Positions 26,583-35,544 of a stretch of DNA of 64,000 nt are shown here, one piece after another; position 1 is the first letter of the stretch; each line of letters begins with the position of its first letter. The notes under the pieces are model-generated. The model searched no databases, was not told the DNA's origin, and saw only the letters and a program-made list of their open reading frames with translations. Source of the stretch: G942493215 sp942493215 (GTDB lineage: Bacteria; Bacillota_I; Bacilli_A; RF39; UBA660). Where the stretch lies: positions 434,001 to 498,000 of the forward strand of contig OW818670.1 of the NCBI GenBank assembly GCA_942493215.1, in the 5' to 3' direction. A program made the position numbers and the translations under genes.

Positions 26583-27580
26583 TTAAAATTCCCTCTTTCG
26601 TTTATAATCAGACCATTTAATATCTGAATGGCGTTGCTAGCCGCACCCCGTCTTATATTATCCGCAACACACCATAAATTTAGAGTATTTTTAAGTGATT
26701 CATCAGTTCTAATTCTTCCCACATAAACTTTGTCCTGACCATTAGAAAGTTCTTCCAAGGGATAAATATTATTTATAGGGTCATCATATAAAACGATCTC
26801 ACTATTTTTTTTAAACTCTTGTCTTATCTCTTCAAGATTAAATTCTTTTTCTAATTCCACATTTATACTTACAGCATGACTATTTTCAATTGGTACTCTT
26901 ACACAAGTGGCAGTTATAGCAATATCTTTATCTAATATCTTTTTAGTTTCATTAATCGTTTTCATTTCTTCTTTGGTATAGCCATTATCTAAAAATACAT
27001 CAATATGGGGGATACAATTATCATTAATTGAATATGGGTAAAATATAGGCTCTAAACCATCTCTTGTTCTTTCATAATCTAAAATACCCTTTTGACCACT
27101 ACCACTTACAGCTTGATAAGTATTATAAACAATTCTTTTTATACCATATAAATCATCTAATACTTTTAAAGGGATTACTGATTGAATAGTTGAACAATTA
27201 GGATTAGCAATTAATTTAGAGTCTTTAATCTTATCAAAATTAACAATTGGCACAATTAGAGGAACAGTTTCATCCATTCTAAAAGCATTAGAATTATCTA
27301 TATAATAGGCACCATTCTTAATAAACTCTTTAGCATACCTTTTAGATACATCACTACCGGCTGAGGCAATAACAAAATCAATATCATCTTTAATATTTTC
27401 TTCATTTAATTCCATAACTACATACTGTTTATTATTAACTTCTACCACCTGACCAGCACTTTTACTTGAGGCATATAAATACAAATTATTAATAGGAGTA
27501 TTATATTCAAATAGTAACTCAACTATTTTTCTTCCTACTAAACCCGTTGACCCTACTACAGCAATATTATAGTTTTTCAT
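26579..27580 (-). CDS. asd: Aspartate-semialdehyde dehydrogenase
   Basis: Reduces aspartyl phosphate to the semialdehyde. VVGSTGLVGRKI at the N terminus is the NADP fold; the active-site Cys is in NPNCSTIQ near residue 128, with His expected in the C-terminal domain. First gene of the operon (AGGAGG before the ATG). In Bacillus asd follows dpaB, so the order differs here while the gene set is the same. Confidence 0.93.
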   Translation of the reverse strand: MKNYNIAVVGSTGLVGRKIVELLFEYNTPINNLYLYASSKSAGQVVEVNNKQYVVMELNEENIKDDIDFVIASAGSDVSKRYAKEFIKNGAYYIDNSNAFRMDETVPLIVPIVNFDKIKDSKLIANPNCSTIQSVIPLKVLDDLYGIKRIVYNTYQAVSGSGQKGILDYERTRDGLEPIFYPYSINDNCIPHIDVFLDNGYTKEEMKTINETKKILDKDIAITATCVRVPIENSHAVSINVELEKEFNLEEIRQEFKKNSEIVLYDDPINNIYPLEELSNGQDKVYVGRIRTDESLKNTLNLWCVADNIRRGAASNAIQILNGLIINERGNFK

Positions 27581-27633
27581 ATTAAACCTCCTACTTCTAA
27601 TATATTAAAGTAATAGGAATACGAGTATGAAAA

Positions 27634-27659
27634 AAGCCCATAAATTCCTTCATAGGCTT
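27634..27659 (-). terminator. Terminator upstream of the dipicolinate operon
   Basis: 8-bp stem (one G-T pair) followed by TTTTTTCAT on the minus strand. It ends the Nudix/HD unit. Confidence 0.65.
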
Positions 27660-27679
27660 ATATAAAATGTTATAGATAT

Positions 27680-28207
27680 TTATCTTATCTGTATAATTAA
27701 TCTTTTATCTTGTACCACTTTTAAAACTGTCATCATTTCTAAATCAGTAAATCGCTTCCATTTATTATCTAAAAAACTATTAACTTTAGATAGCAGTTCT
27801 TCAATAGAATAAGTGCTAACCTTAATATTATTAACTATCTCATAATCCGAAAAATTACTTAAATTTAAATCTATTTTTACTGGCACATTAGAGTAATAAT
27901 AATACACAACATTAAGTCTTATTTCATTACCTTCTTGTTTATACTTAGGAAAACCATCATGATAATATTCAACTTGTATAAGTTCTTTTAGAGGAATATT
28001 AGTTATACCTAATTCTTCTTTTAATTCTCTATTAATGGTATCAAAATGATCTTCGCCTGGCTCAACCGTACCACCTGGTAATATTAAACTACCATTCATT
28101 TCACAAACATATATATTGCCCGCTTCATCAAACAGTAAAGCTCTGGCTTTTTCCATTTTAGAATCATAACTTTGATTATTATTATTGTTAATTGTTAACT
28201 TTTCCAT
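27680..28207 (-). CDS. Nudix hydrolase
   Basis: 175-aa Nudix protein; box GGTVEPGE...RELKEELGI starts near residue 45. Substrate unknown. It follows an HD-domain gene by 25 nt, with AGGTGATTTC before the ATG. Confidence 0.82.
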   Translation of the reverse strand: MEKLTINNNNNQSYDSKMEKARALLFDEAGNIYVCEMNGSLILPGGTVEPGEDHFDTINRELKEELGITNIPLKELIQVEYYHDGFPKYKQEGNEIRLNVVYYYYSNVPVKIDLNLSNFSDYEIVNNIKVSTYSIEELLSKVNSFLDNKWKRFTDLEMMTVLKVVQDKRLIIQIR

Positions 28208-28232
28208 GAAATCACCTATATTCTTTATAGTG

Positions 28233-29024
28233 TTATGAATTATTATTATTATTATTTATTTTATCATCAATGTATTCTAATGCGCATTCTCTTATTTTTT
28301 CCATTTTATTGATTGTTTCTTTATTTTCAAACTTAAATCTATCAACTAAAACATTAATGTAGTTGTTCTCTTTTATATACTTTAATCCTGAATTAAAATT
28401 ATAGTCAAATATAAAAGCAATATATGATACCCACATATCGGCAAATGTTTTTCTTTTATTACTCACAATTGTTTTATTACTCATAAAATCATTAAATATC
28501 TCATCAGTAATTTCTTGTGTAACCATAATACTCTCATCTATGTTAGACATATCTTTAACATCATCAACAGCTTTTACTCTAAAACTATCAGTCTTATCAG
28601 CGTCTCTAATAATTTTACTGTGCAGTAACTCATCACCTGTTAATTCATCCTCTAATACATAATTATTATGATTTTTTATCGATTTTAAAATGATGTTATC
28701 GTATTTATCTTCTTCAACAAATTTTCTTATTATTCCATCTTCAAATAATATTTTAGCTCCATAATCAGCATGATCCATAGTTCGATAATCTACAAAATCA
28801 TTAAATTTTTTAGCTTGCTCAAATCTTCCAATGTCATGTAATAAAGCTATTACCTTGGCTAATTCTATATTCTCATCATCTAAATTTAAATCTCTTGCAA
28901 TATATTCACTTAATTTTACAACACTATAAGTATGTAATATTTTATGATTTATTTTACTATCACCTAAATCATAATTACTTAAGTATTCTTCAAATGCTTG
29001 ATGTGCTTTTTCATAGTTTATCAT
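28233..29024 (-). CDS. HD-domain phosphohydrolase
   Basis: 263-aa HD-superfamily protein: an early His in HKILHTYSV, the HD motif in ALLHDIGRFEQ near residue 62, HADYGAKIL, a KNHN segment and RDADKTDSF with the last metal Asp. The pattern fits predicted nucleotide phosphohydrolases of the YqeK/Dgt-like broad group; substrate not assignable. Forms a two-gene unit with the Nudix gene. Confidence 0.78.
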   Translation of the reverse strand: MINYEKAHQAFEEYLSNYDLGDSKINHKILHTYSVVKLSEYIARDLNLDDENIELAKVIALLHDIGRFEQAKKFNDFVDYRTMDHADYGAKILFEDGIIRKFVEEDKYDNIILKSIKNHNNYVLEDELTGDELLHSKIIRDADKTDSFRVKAVDDVKDMSNIDESIMVTQEITDEIFNDFMSNKTIVSNKRKTFADMWVSYIAFIFDYNFNSGLKYIKENNYINVLVDRFKFENKETINKMEKIRECALEYIDDKINNNNNNS

Positions 29025-29065
29025 AATATCACCTATCTTTTTGACACTCGTTAGTTAATAAATCA

Positions 29066-29686
29066 TTACCATTTATAATATTCTAGTATAAATTCGCCAT
29101 CATTTAAAAACTTAAATTTCATATGATACTCATTCTCATAATTTTTGGCTTTCTCTTTTATATCTTCAGAAATTTTATTATAGTGTGGGAATATTCTGTA
29201 ATTTATTAAGTTCAATCCTTTATATGTGTCTAAAATCACGTCATACTTCTTTTTTGTTCCTCGTTTCACTATATATGCCCATTCTAAATCATCAGATAGA
29301 ATCATTGTTCCAGCACTTTCACCAATATATATACCATTCTCCAAAAATTGAACTATGTATCTTTTTATGTTGGTATTATTAACTAAATCAATAAGATATG
29401 TTGGATCGCCACCCAATCCATAAATAATATCATAATTTAAAATCATACCCGTATTATCTTTATCTATATCAATTACATCAACAAGTAATGCCCCAATTTT
29501 CAAAAAATTTTGTTTAACTCTTTCTCTAGCAATATAATTACCAGTTCCTTCAGGAGCGGCATTCGCCAATATTAATATCTTTTTCCCCTTTGATATTTTT
29601 CTAAAAAGTTCTACTATTTCATTTGAAATGTCATTATTTGCATCATTAAACCCACTAGAAGATAATACTAAATTAAACTTTTCCAT
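29066..29686 (-). CDS. Peptidase E-like (S51) protein
   Basis: Type-1 glutamine-amidotransferase-like fold of the dipeptidase E family. The nucleophile Ser is in the elbow GESAGTMIL, preceded by IYGLGGDPTYL. LILANAAPEGTG is the first loop, and a late His is in RIFPHYNK. Predicted cytoplasmic dipeptidase or cyanophycinase relative. The ATG at 29686 has ATAGGTGATTTC upstream; the longer frame runs into an intergenic repeat. Confidence 0.75.
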   Translation of the reverse strand: MEKFNLVLSSSGFNDANNDISNEIVELFRKISKGKKILILANAAPEGTGNYIARERVKQNFLKIGALLVDVIDIDKDNTGMILNYDIIYGLGGDPTYLIDLVNNTNIKRYIVQFLENGIYIGESAGTMILSDDLEWAYIVKRGTKKKYDVILDTYKGLNLINYRIFPHYNKISEDIKEKAKNYENEYHMKFKFLNDGEFILEYYKW

Positions 29687-29720
29687 GAAATCACCTATTC
29701 CCATTATACTATACCTAAAC

Positions 29721-29780
29721 AAAAAAACGAACCTCTTTTTAGAAGTTCGATTTATTTCTTTAATGAGCAATAGTCCAACC
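29721..29780 (-). repeat. Intergenic repeat copy 1 (terminator type)
   Basis: A terminator hairpin CGAACCTCT/AGAAGTTCG (minus-strand T tract) is joined to ATTTCTTTAATG and GCAATAGTCCA words shared with five other copies between 30.8 and 36.5 kb. Confidence 0.65.
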
Positions 29781-29812
29781 GTCATTAAAAATCTTATACA
29801 ATTATTTTAGTA

Positions 29813-30790
29813 TTAATTAACAATATATTCTAGAACATCAGTATTTGTTATTCTTTGTATTTCTTTACCCGTTTTATCTAATAGATAAACGCCTGACTTT
29901 TTATAATCATTATAATTACAGTATATATAACTGTCTTTAACATAAATACTAGTTACGGCTGCATTCATAACAATTTCACTGTTATTACCATCAGTTCTAT
30001 AAATTTTATTACCATCATTCGTATTAATATAATACAAATAATTATCAATTACACCCATATTAGTATATCCATTAATTTGATTAACATTAGCATTACTTAA
30101 TTTTAGTGGCCCTTGAACCATTCTTTTAATGTCTGTACCATCATATTTCATTCTATATAAAGATGAATTATCAGTATAATCAATAAAATACAAATAATCA
30201 CCAAATTTAGTTAATTGACCAATTGATTTATCATATAATTCAACTTTATTAGTACTATCTAAATCATATCTTAAAAGTTTCATTACATCTGAACCGCTAT
30301 CTGGCTTATAATATATATAATTATCAACTAATAATTGACTAATACCAACATCATTAATTATCTTTTCGTTCTTACCACTGACATCTTTCATAGCAAATCG
30401 CTCAAAAATATCATCAGAAGCATTATTATTATTCTTACCATAATATACTATACCATTATGAACACCAAATCTTGAAACATATTCATCCTCTGATGTAATA
30501 TACTTTATTTTGCCATTATCAACATACCCAACACGATTAGTAAATAAAGCATAGATTTTATTATTATTGTATTGAAGCATTGAAATACCTTCCGTTGTAT
30601 TTAGTAATACCTCTTCTTTGCCGGTTGCCATATTAATATTAATAATACTTGAAGTTCCTTTTTGGTAATCACTTTCGATATAATATAGTTGATGGTTTGG
30701 CTTATTACTATTAACAATATTATCTTCTTTCTTAGTACAGCCCACTAAAGTAAACATTAAACATATAATTATATAAAATAATTTTTTCAT
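29813..30790 (-). CDS. Lipoprotein with DUF5050-like beta-propeller
   Basis: About 325-aa predicted lipoprotein: signal peptide with lipobox LVGC, mature Cys at about residue 18. The rest shows repeated Y-x-Y and LYRM-YDGTDI units spaced by 40-50 residues, typical of DUF5050/beta-propeller surface proteins of Firmicutes. Ligand unknown. The ATG at 30790 has AAGGAGGATTTCT upstream. Confidence 0.75.
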   Translation of the reverse strand: MKKLFYIIICLMFTLVGCTKKEDNIVNSNKPNHQLYYIESDYQKGTSSIININMATGKEEVLLNTTEGISMLQYNNNKIYALFTNRVGYVDNGKIKYITSEDEYVSRFGVHNGIVYYGKNNNNASDDIFERFAMKDVSGKNEKIINDVGISQLLVDNYIYYKPDSGSDVMKLLRYDLDSTNKVELYDKSIGQLTKFGDYLYFIDYTDNSSLYRMKYDGTDIKRMVQGPLKLSNANVNQINGYTNMGVIDNYLYYINTNDGNKIYRTDGNNSEIVMNAAVTSIYVKDSYIYCNYNDYKKSGVYLLDKTGKEIQRITNTDVLEYIVN

Positions 30791-30828
30791 AGAAATCCTC
30801 CTTAATGTCATTATACTATATTTAAACC

Positions 30829-30880
30829 AAAAAGCGAACTCCATATTGTAATTCACTTTATTTCTTTAATGGATAATGCA
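30829..30880 (-). repeat. Intergenic repeat copy 2
   Basis: Degenerate hairpin (GCGAACTCC...GTAATTCAC) followed by CTTTATTTCTTTAATGG, shared with copies at 35461 and 36447. It lies between divergent genes, so there is no gene for it to terminate. Confidence 0.6.
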
Positions 30881-30931
30881 AATTACAATATGTATTTTAT
30901 GTTATAATAATTAAAAATGGAGGGTGGAATT

Positions 30932-31465
30932 ATGATATATGTTACTAGACATGGTCAAACTGAATGGAATAAAATAAATAAAGTTATGGGAAAGGTTAAT
31001 TTACCATTAAGTGAAGTTGGTATAAAACAAGCCAAACAAACAAAAGAAAATTTAAAAGATATCGACTTTGATATAATAATATCCTCCCCGTTGTTAAGAG
31101 CAAAAGAAACGACTAATATTATAAATGAAGATAGAAACGTTTTAGTTATATATGACAACAGAATTTCAGAACGAGATTTCGGAGAAATGGAAGGACTAAC
31201 AATAAATGATTTTAATTTTGAAGATTTCTGGGATTATTATAAAAACCTAAAATATGTAAAAGCAGAAAATATCCAGGATTTCTTCTATAGAGTTCACTCT
31301 GCCATCATTGAATATCAAGAAAAATATAAAGATAAAAATATATTGCTAGTTACCCATGGTGGTGTAAATATTGCTATTAATTGTTTTTTCAAAGAAAAAA
31401 TACCCCAAGGTACAGTATTGAAATCAGTAGCACCAATAAATAATTGTGAAGTAATTAAATATTAG
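30932..31465 (+). CDS. Histidine phosphatase family protein
   Basis: 177-aa phosphoglycerate-mutase-like phosphatase: catalytic TRHGQTEWN at the N terminus, SSPLLRAKET near residue 52, SERDFGEMEG and the second His in LLVTHGGVN. The size fits broad-specificity phosphatases (PhoE/CobC type). The ATG at 30932 follows GGAGGGTGGAATT. Confidence 0.85.
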   Translation: MIYVTRHGQTEWNKINKVMGKVNLPLSEVGIKQAKQTKENLKDIDFDIIISSPLLRAKETTNIINEDRNVLVIYDNRISERDFGEMEGLTINDFNFEDFWDYYKNLKYVKAENIQDFFYRVHSAIIEYQEKYKDKNILLVTHGGVNIAINCFFKEKIPQGTVLKSVAPINNCEVIKY

Positions 31466-31539
31466 TTTTTTTAACAAATATCTATTCGATTAGTTTATTA
31501 TTTTTAAATTGCTTTATTTACTATATTATTATAACAAAA

Positions 31540-31564
31540 AATGCAGACGTTTTATGTCTACATT
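31540..31564 (-). terminator. Terminator after the Cys-tailed membrane protein gene
   Basis: 9-bp stem on the minus strand (one G-T pair), then TTTTTTG. It may also stop the convergent phosphatase transcript. Confidence 0.6.
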
Positions 31565-31605
31565 TTCTTGCAGCACCAATTAAAATGACAACTGTTTTTC
31601 TTTTG

Positions 31606-31848
31606 TTATTCGGGACATGGGTTATTTTTACAACAATTACATCTTCTAAATAATAATAAAGTAATAATCATAATGGCTAATAGAACAGCTGATGCAATTA
31701 ATGTAGGTAGTGCAGCCAAAAATACTACAGCAAATACTGCTCCAAATATTAATCCTAAAGTAAATGCCAATAAGAATGCTAAAAAGGCAATAACACTATT
31801 AGAACAGTAACAAAATATAGCTCGTTGATTAATATATCTTTCATTCAT
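31606..31848 (-). CDS. Small membrane protein with Cys-rich tail
   Basis: 80-aa protein with two membrane helices (about residues 18-66) and a C-terminal RRCNCCKNNPCPE tail with four Cys. The N-terminal CYC adds two more. Function unknown; metal binding or disulfide cross-linking, as in spore-coat proteins, is possible. AGGAGG precedes the ATG. Confidence 0.6.
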   Translation of the reverse strand: MNERYINQRAIFCYCSNSVIAFLAFLLAFTLGLIFGAVFAVVFLAALPTLIASAVLLAIMIITLLLFRRCNCCKNNPCPE

Positions 31849-32206
31849 TATATAATCCTCCTTTCTCTATCTACATTATTATATTTTGGAATAGAAAAAG
31901 GAATAATTTAATGAGGCTAAACTTAAAACAATTTTTAAGTGTTCAAGAATAAATACCGTAATATAGCCTAGATAATGCATCCTTTATCTTTTACTTATAA
32001 ATAGACAAATATTACATCATTTATTAAATTAAAAATCGAACTAATTTTATTTAGTTCGACTCACTTACATATATGGGGCAATATTCCAACAGATACAAAA
32101 TTTCTAATTACATTATTCTTTTTAAATCTAAACATAATTAAGAACTTTATCACAGACATTTAGGAACCTCTCTCACCTAATACAAAAAATTGACCAATTA
32201 AATAGC
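31849..32206. other. Intergenic region without a gene
   Basis: About 358 bp of AT-rich DNA. It contains intergenic repeat copy 3, the ribosome site of the membrane protein gene and only very short open frames. Confidence 0.5.
32031..32100 (-). repeat. Intergenic repeat copy 3
   Basis: A hairpin TCGAACTAA/TTAGTTCGA with minus-strand T tract, followed by ATGGGGCAATATTCCAAC and GATACAAAA, shared with the copy at 34817. Confidence 0.65.
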
Positions 32207-33055
32207 TTATTTTAATTTTATTTTAACTACTTTATCGCCTATAGGATTTCCATTCTTATCAAATGATACAGTTTTAGGATATCCCTCATAATCTACTTTT
32301 TTGTTTGTATCAAAATCGGTAACAATAATTGTTCCTGTTTTACTTGCTAAATTATCATTTTTATAAAATGGTGTATCCCAATATTGAAATTCTCTACTAA
32401 TTCTACCAACACGTATTATACCAATCCCATCTGGTTTAGTTGGATCATTCCAAAAGATTGAAACCTCATAAGATTTTTTAGGAATCTCACCATTAAATCC
32501 TAATTTAATAACAAATATAGAATCCTGAAAAGTTAATGATAATACTCCATCAGGATATTTATCTGTAAAAGAAACCTCTATTTCTTTTTCTTTTGAATAA
32601 TATGCTGGATCTGGGTAGACCTCTCCACTATCATTAGGATTGAATTCAACAATTGTTTTTTTGTTTAAAGGATTACGAATGTAGATATCCTCTTTGTTCA
32701 CAACAAACATTTCTAATTTGTTTTTTTCTTTACTATCACCACTTTTTAGATATGTTCCTACATCATTTTCATAATTAAATTTCAAATCTAATGTATACTC
32801 ACCATTTTCATCAGTTTCGAATGGTCCAAATGCTGATTGGTTAGCTTCGCCAACTTTTTCATTTCTTTCTCCTACATGCATGAAATAAATTAAATATCCA
32901 CCTTTTTCCTCTTTATTAGTCACTTTTGTTTTAATAACTAATTTATCATTTTTTTCTTCTTGTTTTTCATTTGTAACTTTATCTTTATCCAAAACAGAAT
33001 TACATCCACCAACCAATAGAATTAAAATAAATAAAATTAAGGTTTTTTTAAACAT
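32207..33055 (-). CDS. Lipoprotein of unknown function
   Basis: 282-aa predicted lipoprotein with lipobox LVGGC (Cys about residue 18), a Lys/Glu-rich linker and a beta-rich body with FETDENGEYTLDL suggesting an Ig-like fold. No family recognised. It stands alone, with TAGGAGG before the ATG. Confidence 0.65.
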   Translation of the reverse strand: MFKKTLILFILILLVGGCNSVLDKDKVTNEKQEEKNDKLVIKTKVTNKEEKGGYLIYFMHVGERNEKVGEANQSAFGPFETDENGEYTLDLKFNYENDVGTYLKSGDSKEKNKLEMFVVNKEDIYIRNPLNKKTIVEFNPNDSGEVYPDPAYYSKEKEIEVSFTDKYPDGVLSLTFQDSIFVIKLGFNGEIPKKSYEVSIFWNDPTKPDGIGIIRVGRISREFQYWDTPFYKNDNLASKTGTIIVTDFDTNKKVDYEGYPKTVSFDKNGNPIGDKVVKIKLK

Positions 33056-33148
33056 ATTATTCCTCCTAATATCATTTTATCATAATTAGAAAATTATTTA
33101 AAATAATTGTGATATTCTAGTAAGACAAAACAATTTTATTGTTTTAGT

Positions 33149-33637
33149 TTAATGCTCCATATGTTGTCTTTCTAATTTACCAATTATATCATATAGTTGC
33201 TTTTCAAACGGTGTATCTTTAGACATTTTTAAATACCACTCTTTTGTTTCAGCAACATATTTGTTTATCCACTTATTAGAAGCAAAATGCGCTTCCAGTA
33301 AATTATGAGCTCTATCTGCTAGTTTAACCATTTTAGCAATATCATTTTGCTCTATTCTACTTACATAATCATCCATTTGATAATTCCTTTCTTTTGTTAC
33401 TAATTTAACAGCATTCGCTACATTAGTATTTGACAGCTCTGCTAATTCTTCATAAGTTGTATCCGTATCTTCAAGTAAGTCGTGAAATAAACCCGCAATT
33501 TGATAATCTAAACCATATCCATTATTAGCTAACATATCGGCTACAGCAAAAGGATGTAGATAATATGGTGTTCCTTGTATTCTTTTTTGATTAATATGCT
33601 TAATTTTAACAAAATCTTTTATCAGATCTAAATCCAT
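33149..33637 (-). CDS. HD-domain hydrolase, (p)ppGpp hydrolase-like
   Basis: About 162-aa single-domain HD protein. Motifs are YYLHPFAVA, GLFHDLLEDT near residue 55, and VKLADRAHNL near 105, the pattern of the RelA/SpoT/MESH1 hydrolase domain that cleaves (p)ppGpp. No synthetase or regulatory domain is attached. Alternatives are other nucleotide 3'-pyrophosphates. The ATG at 33637 follows AGGTGATAT. Confidence 0.8.
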   Translation of the reverse strand: MDLDLIKDFVKIKHINQKRIQGTPYYLHPFAVADMLANNGYGLDYQIAGLFHDLLEDTDTTYEELAELSNTNVANAVKLVTKERNYQMDDYVSRIEQNDIAKMVKLADRAHNLLEAHFASNKWINKYVAETKEWYLKMSKDTPFEKQLYDIIGKLERQHMEH

Positions 33638-33713
33638 ATATATCACCTAATCAAATTATAGCATATTTCAATAAGCTTTTAATCTTCTTATTTATTGTTT
33701 TCTGTACCACAAA

Positions 33714-34022
33714 TTACTTTTCCCCAAAAAGAACTTTAATAATTTCATTATATCTTTCTTTCAACTCTGCACGAGTTCTTTCACTTAATTTAGTATAATC
33801 TCTTTCAAGTTTTTTTCTTACGTAGTCAGCCCCTTCATCTACTCCTAAACTTAATTCTTTATAAGCTAAACTAAACAATGATGTTATACAATCAAAATGA
33901 GCTATAACATCAGCATCCGCTACACATTCTTCTTCTATTGTTGTTCTCGGCATATCCTTACTACCACGATGATTTAAAACACATTTCTTAACTCTCTCTA
34001 TCCTATCCTTTGGATATTCAAC
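33714..34022 (-). pseudogene. Remnant of an HD-domain phosphohydrolase gene
   Basis: The in-frame reading from 34022 down encodes Y-P-K-D-R-I-E-R-V-K, NHRGSKD, then TIEEECVADADVIAHFD and KLERDYTKLS. This is the C-terminal half of a common HD phosphohydrolase family, with its last metal Asp. The catalytic N-terminal half (H...HD) is absent, and a TAA stop lies directly upstream at 34023-34025. An ATG at 33953 could still make a 79-aa piece. The upstream neighbour, a lipoprotein gene, ends 40 nt away, so the 5' half was lost by deletion. Confidence 0.65.
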
Positions 34023-34061
34023 TTATTCAAGAAAAAGTTCCACTCAATAACACAACGTTAA

Positions 34062-34778
34062 TTATTTTTCTAAATAAGATTCCATTTTATTTACATCTTC
34101 AATAATAAAATCAGTTCTAAATTCACTACCACTAATATCAAAGTTCTTTGATGGTACTTCCACTTCATAATCTTTATATAGAGTTTTGTCATCGACTGTA
34201 ACGAGCTCTATTCTAAATGATATAGTCATTGCGACACTATCACGAGTAATACCTAATGCACTATATAATTCACTAGTACTAGGTGAACCAGGATATTCTG
34301 CTGAATCTATAAATGCTATTTTATCAAGTTCAACAGCAATAGAATTTTGCTCACCATACATTATAGGTTGATCGAAAGTTTTTTCATATTTGGTTTTAGT
34401 ACCAACCATTTTAAAATCAGGACCGTTATAACTTTGATAGTTACCATAAACATCACCAACCATCCCAATCTTGGGTGATTTTTTAATCTTAATATTACTT
34501 ACAATTTGCTTTTTAATATACTCATTTTTATTATTATAATCAACTGTAGAATAGTGATCTACTAAGATGTTAAAAACCATGGTTACATACCCTTTACCCA
34601 TATCTTCAGTTTTATCACTTAATGGTGTTACAGTTCGATAAACATTAACAATATATCCTTTCGATAAATGTTTTTTAGATAAATTTGTAATCTCTCCATT
34701 ATAATCATCGTTGTTCCCACTATTAGTGCAACCGGTCAATAGCAAAACAATTAATAATAGTAATAATATTTTCTTCAT
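34062..34778 (-). CDS. Lipoprotein of unknown function
   Basis: 238-aa predicted lipoprotein with lipobox LLTGC at residue 17, then an Asn/Asp-rich linker and a mixed body without recognised family. AAGGAGG precedes the ATG. It lies in the region where genes are separated by related intergenic repeats. Confidence 0.65.
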   Translation of the reverse strand: MKKILLLLLIVLLLTGCTNSGNNDDYNGEITNLSKKHLSKGYIVNVYRTVTPLSDKTEDMGKGYVTMVFNILVDHYSTVDYNNKNEYIKKQIVSNIKIKKSPKIGMVGDVYGNYQSYNGPDFKMVGTKTKYEKTFDQPIMYGEQNSIAVELDKIAFIDSAEYPGSPSTSELYSALGITRDSVAMTISFRIELVTVDDKTLYKDYEVEVPSKNFDISGSEFRTDFIIEDVNKMESYLEK

Positions 34779-34816
34779 TAAAATCCTCCTTAATATAATT
34801 ATACTATATCCAACAG

Positions 34817-34888
34817 AAAAACGAACTAAATAAAATAGTTCGTTTCAACTTCAAAATTTTGGGGCAATATTCCAATGGACACAAAACG
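34817..34888 (-). repeat. Intergenic repeat copy 4
   Basis: A 10-bp hairpin AAACGAACTA/TAGTTCGTTT, then TGGGGCAATATTCCAATGG and ACACAAAAC, shared with copies 3 and 5. It acts as terminator of the nitroreductase gene. Confidence 0.7.
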
Positions 34889-34905
34889 TTTTTATCGACT
34901 TCTAT

Positions 34906-35421
34906 TTATCTTTTAATATCCTTCACAAATTCGTCAATTGGTTTTCTATCCAAATGCCATTCACTTGGCTTACTCTTTTCTGCTATATATCCAAAAGGAA
35001 GCAATGCTACTGGAATTATATTGTTTTCTAAATTAAATAATTCAATAACCTTTTCTGGGCAAAAACTTCCCACCCAACAAGAACCTAAACCGAGGTCGGT
35101 TATCTTCAGCATCATGTGAGTTGTAATGATAGCAACATCCTGGACACCAAAATCCAATCCATCCTGTTCTCTTTTATATGAAAGATTACTATCATAGCAA
35201 ATTAAAAACATATTTTTTGCTCCAAAAGTGTATTGAGTAGCATCTTTTAATTTTAATATTTGTTCTTCAGTTAAATTATAGACAGTAACCGGATTTTCGC
35301 AACCTGCTGTCGGTGCTAATCTACCGCTTTCGAGTATTAGATTTACAATTTCTTTTTCTACAACTTTATTTTGATATATTCTAACAGAATATCTATCTTT
35401 AACAATGTCATCAAATTTCAC
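34906..35421 (-). CDS. Nitroreductase-family flavoprotein
   Basis: 171-aa FMN-dependent nitroreductase: RYSVRIYQNK near residue 10, LAPTAGCENP near 36, GLGSCWVGSF near 113. A short member of the family, similar to those reducing nitro compounds or flavins. The start is GTG at 35421 behind AGGAGAT. Substrate unknown. Confidence 0.85.
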   Translation of the reverse strand: MKFDDIVKDRYSVRIYQNKVVEKEIVNLILESGRLAPTAGCENPVTVYNLTEEQILKLKDATQYTFGAKNMFLICYDSNLSYKREQDGLDFGVQDVAIITTHMMLKITDLGLGSCWVGSFCPEKVIELFNLENNIIPVALLPFGYIAEKSKPSEWHLDRKPIDEFVKDIKR

Positions 35422-35460
35422 AATAAATCATCTCCTATATCAATTATACTATATTTAATT

Positions 35461-35529
35461 AAAAAACGAACTCCTTATTGGAATTCGCTTTATTTCTTTA
35501 ATGGGGCAATATATCAATAGGCACAAAAC
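35461..35529 (-). repeat. Intergenic repeat copy 5
   Basis: Hairpin CGAACTCC/GGAATTCG with T tract on the minus strand, then ATTTCTTTAATGGGGCAATA and GGCACAAAAC. It is the most complete copy, joining the words found singly in the others. Confidence 0.7.
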
Positions 35530-35544
35530 TTTTTCATTATAATT

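Noticed and set aside
33128..33145. AAAACAA/TTGTTTT hairpin after the HD hydrolase gene as a terminator
   Set aside because: The stem is almost only A and T and no clear T tract follows on the minus strand.
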